Source: Amia ocellicauda
Taxonomy: Eukaryota; Chordata; Actinopteri; Amiiformes; Amiidae
Length of the DNA stretch: 64,000 nt
Assembly: GCF_036373705.1 (NCBI RefSeq)
Contig: NC_089867.1
Coordinates: forward strand, 24,571,323 to 24,635,322
Direction of reading: 5' to 3'
Shown here: positions 57,282 through 64,000 of the stretch, piece by piece
How the letters are laid out: every line of letters starts with the position of its first letter
Numbering within the stretch: the first letter of the stretch is position 1
Notes under the pieces: model-generated
Database searches by the model: none
Told to the model about the DNA's origin: nothing
Seen by the model: the letters and a program-made list of their open reading frames with translations, nothing else
Made by a program: the position numbers and the translations under genes

Positions 57282-60200
57282 ATGGACACATCCTCCTCCT
57301 GCACGCTGGACTCCGAGGTGAGCTGCTCTGTGACGTTTACACGATTGATACAATGTGCTGACAGCGGCCACTAAATAGCCATTTGCATGTTTGTGCTCCA
57401 GCCTTTGGGGGTTTGGGAGGGGGAGGGCAGTTTATCCCCCCACAACAGTCCAGATAACGTTACACAAACGCCCTGTTTCAGGGTGGCTTTTATACCCCAC
57501 TACCCCGTCTTCCATCAGACGAGCACATTTGAACTCTGCTGTAACAGCTGACGGAGCAATATCCCTTGATCGTTTAATAAGTGATCGGTTTCTCATTACA
57601 CGTCGCGCCATCTTGTTTGTCTACTGTCAAAAAGTACTTTAATTGTGTGATCGGGGGCATTTTCCGCCGCGGCACTGGGGTTTCTGGTCTCCACACCCTA
57701 GTGCCACCGATGTCCACTTGGATCAGGGCTGAGGAACACCTTGTTGTGTTTCTTATGGGGTTGCGATTTCTCTTTTTTTGATCGGGGGGGTGTCCGGGGA
57801 GTATGGAAAATCGCCATCTTGTTTCAGTCATACTATTTATTGGTTTTGATAGACAGTCTCTCATTGTTTTATGACCCACGACACTTCATAAAAGTTACTT
57901 AGAAGTGAGTGGGGGGTGTTGAAGGACGTGTCCAGGCCGGTCCTGCGGTGTCGCAAACCTGTCCTTTTACACTGACCACCGTGATCCGCCCGGCGGATGA
58001 ATGTGCCAGACAAAATGTCATCGCAAACCCGCACCCAAAAAAGTTCGTTTTGGAGAGTTTTAATCTGCAATTTTCAAGCCGATGGGTACGTTAAATATTT
58101 GAAATGCCCTAAACGGCTTCCGACGCCATGCACACTCGATTTTGTCATGTAGCCCCTTTGTTTTCAAATGAGACACTAGTGTGTGTGTGTGTGTATGTGT
58201 CTGTATGTGTGTGTGTGTGTGTATGTGTCTGTGTGTGTGGAGGGTGGGGGTGGGGTCGACGTTGCATTATGATTATGGTACGATATGCTTTTACTAGCAT
58301 AGCTGACACGGTTCAAACTTGGAAGACAAAACATTTTATTTGTGTTTTGCGAGGCAGCGACCGCCGTAGTCAGTGGGGATCTTGTGTGCACACGGTATAC
58401 CGCCTGGTATCGGGAGCACCGCGCATTCATATGTTGCATTGGGTTCATTAGGTTCATTACAGTGGACTGGACTCATGGCACCAGCTCGTACTGCAGCCGA
58501 ATCAAACCAGTTCATCTCGGACCCGGCCCGGTGCACTGAGGACTGTGCCGATCTGCTTGTGTGCGCTGCTCTGAGACTTGAACCGACGGCTGTCGTATGT
58601 GTATGTGTGTGTGTGTGTGTGTGAGAGAGATGGGAGGGGTAATCGCGCTGTGCATGTGTGTGGACACTTACATACAAGAAGATCGTGGTTTAAACGTCTT
58701 CTTGTGCAGTTGATTTCACCTAACCGGTGTGAAAGGGATCCTCTGGTCGCCGGTTGTCAGACTGTCCGCCGGCTGAGCGTCGGTGCCGGGAAAGGACGTG
58801 AACACGGCGGCGCTGAACTCTTCGTGCAAGTTGCGGCTGCATGTTTTCTGACGTGCAGCTGTGGGTGTGTGCACAGGCAACACGGCGATCAGAAACGCCG
58901 ACTTGCTTTTATAACGCAGGGTTTCGTGAGACATTTACTGGGAAGGTAAAAACCTTTTCGTTTGGCTCGACGGGCTCAATCGGTTAACCGTGGTCTGGTT
59001 GTTAGATGTCCGCAGTTCTGCTCGGCTGCACCAATCAGATCGCGAGATTCTGCAGGTCTGCGCAGAGCTGCGCATTGTGACGCGGCGGCTCCCCGGCTCG
59101 CTGGCTGTTACAGTCGCAGTTTCTCGCTGGGGACAGTGAGCCGCGCTGGGCTGGGAGGACCCGGGAGGACCCGGGAGGACCTGGCGCTTCAACAGCCCGT
59201 CTTCCCACGCAGATCTAGTTTTCAGAGGCGTTTGTGACCTTGCATTGCATTGCATTGCCCTCGCCCGCTGGGTACTGCCCCCGGGTATCTGCCCCCGGTA
59301 TCCGTGCACTGTGTGGAGTGCTGCGCTCGGCGGTACCGGCTCTGTGAATCTCTGGGTTTTGGATCCGCAGCCCAGCTCCGTCCGATCTGCCTGGTTTAAT
59401 TGCTGTTTAAAGGCGTCTGATCTGGTGCTTTCCGACGAGGACCTCCCTCGCCCCGGGACTAATGCTGTGTTTAATGGCTGCACATGTAACATTGACTCAC
59501 TGTTGTAAAGTGTGCGGCGCAACTCCACTCCTGCCCCTCTTATGCAATGGCAGCTGATCGGGGTCACTGTTGTCTTCTAGTTATTCTTGACGTTTTCTTT
59601 TGACGTGATCACTGACTTATATTGGTTTCCGGTGTAGTTTTTTTTTCATTTTATATAATATCTGCAGACCTTTATGTATATTTACGGCACTAAACCTAAT
59701 CAACAGAGAGGGCTTCGTAGCCATAATATTTAAATTAATGTATACTACGTTTGGTAGTAGGAATCTGACTGGCCAAAAGTGACCTGCTTTCCCAACCCCT
59801 AGTGACCAAATCTATCACTGCTGATCAGGACTCCGGTGCGATTTTATTTAAGGGAGATAGAGAAGCGTGTTTTGAGGGAGAGGGAATTCAATTAATTAAT
59901 TATCATTGTAAACGGTGTGGCTGTGAGGCTACTCTAACACAGAAACGCCAGAACAATTACAGAATATATTCTCAGAGCATTTTGTTACTTAGATCATTAC
60001 AGGACAGGAGTCTGATGGTTTTCAATGCAAAAATGCATAATGTTAATGCTCATTATTCACCTCCGTGGATTTAACCGTTATTTCATGTTTCTACTTGTTG
60101 AATCGCAAGAAGAGCGCATTGCATGAAAGATTTTAAGTAAATACTCAAACCACGTCTAACAGTAGCCGATAAGAGATTGCGAATTCACATTCACCGGCTC

Positions 60201-63040
60201 AGGAAAATGAAATTCTAGCGGATTAAAGGGTCGATATTTCATTATGATGCAGGCTATTGCGATTTTCATTGCCTTAATAAGTAGTTGGCTATGCAAAACT
60301 GTCTGCCATGAATTATTTTTTTTTTCCCTGTTTGTTTGTGACTAACAAATAGAAAGGCACAGAACTGTGATTCACTGCATTGTGCCTGTTGAGGATAATA
60401 GAATAATATCAGTAATGCTGGTTACTGCTTTTTATGTGTATTGTGTACGTTACATGCTATTTTTGTTTTCAGTGCACTATAAGATGATTTTTATTTTGTT
60501 CCTATGTCAGGACTACAGTCCCAGTTACAAGAGGCGCCGGACGGTGGAGGATTTTAACAAGTTCTGCACCTTTGTGTTGGCCTACGCAGGTTATATTCCA
60601 TACCCTAAGGAGGTAAGTACCGGCTGACCGGTGGAGCAGCTAAATTATAACCATCTTCCAATTTCTTTCTTTCTTTTTCTTTCTTTCTATCATACCATGA
60701 CGCACCACAAAAAAACTAAACAAAAAAATAAATAACCTACAGCCTTCTAAATGCATTTTTTGGATCCTCCGCACTTTCTTTCTGGTAATCCAACGTCTGT
60801 AACCCACCCCCCCTTCACGGTAGTCCAGTGTAGGCATTCTCCGCCATGCTGTCCACTGTCACATTCCCTCCATCGCTTTTTTTATTGAGGTGAATCAGTG
60901 ATGACACGACTGATTAAATTATTTAAGGAGGGCAATTAAGCTGGTCGGCAGAGTGATCTTCTGGGTCAAGAGTCGCCTCCCCTTGTGATTAAAGTGCGGG
61001 AGTCAGCGTTTTCCAGGCGATCTGGAAGCTTTGTCTTTAAGTGAGCTGTGGCTGTTCGAGGAGCTCTCTGTCCTGGAAGTGTGGAGGTCTTAAACCGCAC
61101 AAACCCGTGTGTCCAGGCTCGGGTCTGCAGCCGCAGGTCTCGCGACCGGTGTGTGTGTCATGGTCCTATTCTGTGCTACTGTTCTTCTACTCTGTTTATC
61201 CCACAGATCAGTTACAGTGCGGCAGCTGCAGTGCCGGGCTTCCCCACACACTGCCCCGCCAATCCTCCTCATCCTCCTCTTCCTCTCCATCTCCTCCTCC
61301 TCTCTGTCCTGGAGGGACCCCCCCTCTCCCAGGGTAAGAGGGCCGTTGCAGTCTCCATGCTCCTGTCTCTCTGCCATGCTCTGCAGTGTAGCGCTCTCGG
61401 GACACATGTGGAACGAACAGGGACTGAGCTGAGACCCTCCCCCAGCCCCTAACCCCCCCAACTTGTTTAGCTCTGATCTCTGGTGACAAGAGGATGAGAG
61501 GAGACCCCAACTGTACTCTGGCCATCCCCCCACCCCTTTAAAGACTGCCCCCTGCGATGGCATGACCTGTTCACCTGCCAAGCTGTCCAGTCTGAGTTTC
61601 TTTGTTTTGTTTTTTTGTGTGTGTGTGTAGCATCAAAGATCATCTCCCCCTCTTCCTTGTTCTCGATTTGCTTGCTGTGGATCTTCTGGTTGATGCCTGA
61701 GTTCTCGGGTGCTGTTCCAGTGAAGCACTGTAGTCTCTCTCCTATCCTGACTTCATTTTGATGGATCTCAAGACCATTTTAAATTAAAAGTCCATCAGTG
61801 GAAAATCAGAACTCAAAGCACCGAGGACTGAATTCAGAGATGATGCCAAAGCAAGGGGAAGGAGAAGTGGATCTTGGGCTGAATTGTCTGATGGTGATGT
61901 GCGTTTATACGAGATTACGATGTTGTAGTGAAAGCTTTGCAATGATTTAGTATCTCTGGGAGTCTCGATACATCGCCTGGTCCACAAGTGGAAGGAAAAC
62001 TTGGCATGGACGTTCAGGATTTCAGTAGCAGGTTAGAAGATCCTGCACGTGGGCTGAGGAACACTGGAGGAGATGGAGGAGCAAACTGGTGGCTTCGGTG
62101 TTCTCACGTCCACTGCAGACTGAGGCTGATCAGAAGAGGGTCAGTAGATCAGGACATTGTAGTGCTGTCATGATCACCGTACTCCAGGGGCCTGGTGGCA
62201 CCAGGTCTCCCTAGCACTCCAGTGTGGTCTCGGGTTTTGGTCGATGGGAGACGTTTCAAACTGCTGGTGGTCTTGTGGAGGTACTAATCTTATGTACGTA
62301 TCTGACTTGACTTTTTTTTTCTTTGTGTCTTCAGGAGACTCCACTGAGGACGAGCTCCAGCCCCCCCAACAGCACGGGCAGCACGGTGGACAGCGATGGC
62401 TGGGAGCCGCCACGCTTCGGCAGCGACCTGCACCCTGGCGGCAGCCTCTCCGTGACCCCCAAGAACCGGAGGAGCTTCGGGAGCTTCAAGCGGGCCGAGA
62501 AGGCGTCCGACCCTCTGGCGCCCCTGATGAAGCGCTCCAAGTCGGCGGGCTTCCTGCTGGATGGGAAGAAGACGGACAAGGTGAAGAAGAAGAAGAAAAA
62601 GCTGAAGATGAGGGAGTCGGGGGAGCGGCCGGCAGCTCCCGCGGTGACGGTGAAGGCCGAACCGGAGCTGCCTGCAACGGACCGACCGATCAAACAGGAG
62701 CCGGCGGATGACTTCAGCATCTCCTCGGAGGCGGTGGACGGCACGGAGACGGGGAGAGACCCCGAGCCTGCCTCTCCCGGGATCTACTCCCCCGCCGACG
62801 GTGCCGCCGGCCGGCCCGACTGGGAGGTCCGCTTCAAAGAGGAGCCGCAGCCCGACAGCCCCAGCTCGGACTCCTCCGCCTACGAGGGGCTTGAGGACGC
62901 AGAAGGGGAGCAGGATGACACGGAGGCGCCAAGACGGGAGGCAGTTCCCGGGAAGAGGACGGTGATCCGACAGGGGAAGCAGGTGGTTTTCCGGGACGAG
63001 GACGGCTCTGGGAACGACGAGGACATCATGGTCGACTCTG
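57282..63040 (+). CDS. phf13: PHF13 (SPOC1), N-terminal part; PHD exons beyond window
   Basis: Three coding exons are present: 57282-57317, 60511-60612, 62335-63040, giving 281 residues plus one base; the gene continues past 64,000. PHF13 is a chromatin protein whose PHD finger reads H3K4me3; it takes part in chromosome condensation, DNA damage response and germ cells. Exon 1 is [12 protein letters not shown]. Exon 2 carries the family signature [20 protein letters not shown]. Exon 3 has STVDSDGW, a lysine-rich nuclear signal ([14 protein letters not shown]) and the conserved [12 protein letters not shown] and [10 protein letters not shown] blocks just before the PHD finger. SUMO-type motifs VKAE, IKQE and FKEE lie in exon 3. 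The fish protein is already longer than the matching human part. The paralog PHF23 shares exon 2 but lacks the KQVVFRDED block, and KLHL21 linkage favours PHF13. Intron 1 (57,318-60,510) has (TG)n runs, a CpG-rich part at 58,730-59,460 and an AT-rich remainder; intron 2 (60,613-62,334) has nothing else recognised. Confidence 0.93.
58178..58242. repeat. Interrupted (TG)n microsatellite in PHF13 intron 1
   Basis: About 65 bp of TG dinucleotides broken by TATGTGTCTG. A second (TG)n run lies at 58,602-58,622. These are ordinary intronic microsatellites. Confidence 0.85.
59155..59262. repeat. Short tandem repeats in CpG-rich PHF13 intron
   Basis: GGGAGGACCC-type units repeat three times at about 59,153-59,182, and TTGCA-type units repeat three times at about 59,240-59,258. 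Both lie in CpG-rich sequence that could hold an alternative promoter, though no exon is clear. Confidence 0.5.
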
Positions 63041-63093
63041 GTACGTGTCAGATTTGTGTTTTATAGTGTTTGCTTGTGTAGGAAATGGGTATA

Positions 63094-64000
63094 TACACTC
63101 ACCTAAAGGATTATTAGGAACACCTGTTCAATTTCTCATTAATGCAATTATCTAACCAACCAATCACATGGCAGTTGCTTCAATGCATTTAGGGGTGTGG
63201 TCCTGGTCAAGACAATCTCCTGAACTCCAAACTGAATGTCTGAATGGGAAAGAAAGGTGATTTAAGCAATTTTGAGCGTGGCATGGTTGTTGGTGCCAGA
63301 CGGGCCGGTCTGAGTATTTCACAATCTGCTCAGTTACTGGGATTTTCATGCACAACCATTTCTAGGGTTGACAAAGAATGGTGTGAAAAGGGAAAAACAT
63401 CCAGTATGCGGCAGTCCTGTGGGCGAAAATGCCTTGTTGATGCTAGAGGTCAGAGGAGAATGGGCCGACTGATTCAAGCTGATAGAAGAGCAACTTTGAC
63501 TGAAATAACCACTCGTTACAACCGAGGTATGCAGCAAAGCATCTGTGAAGCCACAACACGTACAACCTTGAGGCGGATGGGCTACAACAGCAGAAGACCC
63601 CACCGGGTACCACTCATCTCCACTACAAATAGGAAAAAGAGGCTACAATTTGCACAAGCTCACCAAAATTGGACAGTTGAAGACTGGAAAAATGTTGCCT
63701 GGTCTGATGAGTCTCGATTTCTGTTGAGACATTCAGATGGTAGAGTCAGAATTTGGCGTAAACAGAATGAGAACATGGATCCATCATGCCTTGTTACCAC
63801 TGTGCAGGCTGGTGGTGGTGGTGTAATGGTGTGGGGGATGTTTTCTTGGCACACTTTAGGCCCCTTAGTGCCAATTGGGCATCGTTTAAATGCCACGGCC
63901 TACCTGAGCATTGTTTCTGACCATGTCCATCCCTTTATGACCACCATGTACCCATCCTCTGATGGCTACTTTCAGCAGGATAATGCACCATGTCACAAAG
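63094..64000 (+). mobile_element. Tc1/mariner transposon, left part, in PHF13 intron 3
   Basis: The left terminal repeat starts just after a TA (63,092-63,095) with CACTCACCTAAAGGATTATT and continues AGGAACACC, the terminus of a widespread fish Tc1-like family. The transposase frame follows (separate entry). The element runs off the window, so the right end and the full target duplication cannot be seen. It inserted about 55 bp after the PHF13 exon 3 donor. Confidence 0.9.
63244..64000 (+). CDS. Tc1-like transposase, partial at window end
   Basis: An ATG at 63,244 opens a frame with no stop through the window end (252 codons). The N terminus carries the paired helix-turn-helix region typical of Tc1 transposases (GLSISQSAQLLGFSCTTISR). 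The catalytic core shows the first aspartate in VAWSDESRF and the second in QDNAPCHK; the glutamate expected about 34 residues later lies beyond the window. A GGGG-containing linker before VMVWGMFS is also typical. Tc1 transposases are about 340 residues, so roughly three quarters is present. The uninterrupted frame suggests a fairly young copy. It is not part of PHF13. Confidence 0.9.
   Translation, partial: MGKKGDLSNFERGMVVGARRAGLSISQSAQLLGFSCTTISRVDKEWCEKGKTSSMRQSCGRKCLVDARGQRRMGRLIQADRRATLTEITTRYNRGMQQSICEATTRTTLRRMGYNSRRPHRVPLISTTNRKKRLQFAQAHQNWTVEDWKNVAWSDESRFLLRHSDGRVRIWRKQNENMDPSCLVTTVQAGGGGVMVWGMFSWHTLGPLVPIGHRLNATAYLSIVSDHVHPFMTTMYPSSDGYFQQDNAPCHK

Noticed and set aside
57282-63040. 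PHF23 instead of PHF13
   Set aside because: Both share the RRRT-EDFNKFC block, but the [12 protein letters not shown] segment and linkage to KLHL21 are those of PHF13.
63164-63896. Minus-strand frames in the transposon
   Set aside because: They are antisense to the Tc1 transposase, whose plus-strand frame is open and has catalytic motifs.

Overview
The window is vertebrate nuclear DNA, most likely from a ray-finned fish. Genes are intron-rich with GT-AG junctions. CpG-rich promoter-like stretches alternate with AT-rich intergenic DNA, and there are fish-type Tc1, MITE, tRNA-SINE and CR1-like repeats. Four protein genes are recognisable and lie in the order and orientation known from human 1p36.31: NOL9 (-), ZBTB48 (+), KLHL21 (-), PHF13 (+). 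Human TAS1R1, between NOL9 and ZBTB48, is not seen. The repeat families suggest, without proving, an early-branching lineage such as gar, bowfin or an elopomorph.

Layout. 1-6.6 kb: no confident gene; a CR1-like retroposon relic (3.7-4.26 kb) and a weak candidate exon of PLEKHG5, the expected neighbour. 6.6-13.1 kb: NOL9 on the minus strand, 12 coding exons, with its poly(A) signal and a likely upstream 5' exon. 14-40.5 kb: ZBTB48 on the plus strand, 10 coding exons, BTB plus 11 zinc fingers. 40.5-49.1 kb: KLHL21 on the minus strand, 4 coding exons, with a CR1-like relic in intron 1. 49.1-56.5 kb: intergenic, with two promoter-like clusters not assigned to a gene. 56.58-63.04 kb: PHF13 promoter and first three coding exons; the PHD-finger exons lie beyond the window. 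63.1-64.0 kb: the left part of a Tc1/mariner transposon with an open transposase frame, inside the PHF13 intron.

The most striking structure is intron 3 of ZBTB48. From about 16,930 to 37,850 it is almost entirely a roughly 40-bp minisatellite, about 500 units, whose unit contains the intron's own 3' splice site (TGTGGCAG|GTGTTCTC). The last unit is the genuine acceptor of exon 4. The gene therefore carries hundreds of near-copies of its own splice acceptor, in UG-rich RNA, between the exons for zinc fingers 2 and 3. The array also has 0.28-, 0.61-, 2.54- and about 3-kb higher-order repeats.

The genes form no operon-like unit. Their known roles are ribosomal RNA processing (NOL9), telomere and mitochondrial gene control (ZBTB48), CUL3 ubiquitin ligase targeting (KLHL21) and H3K4me3 reading (PHF13). 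The linkage is conserved synteny.
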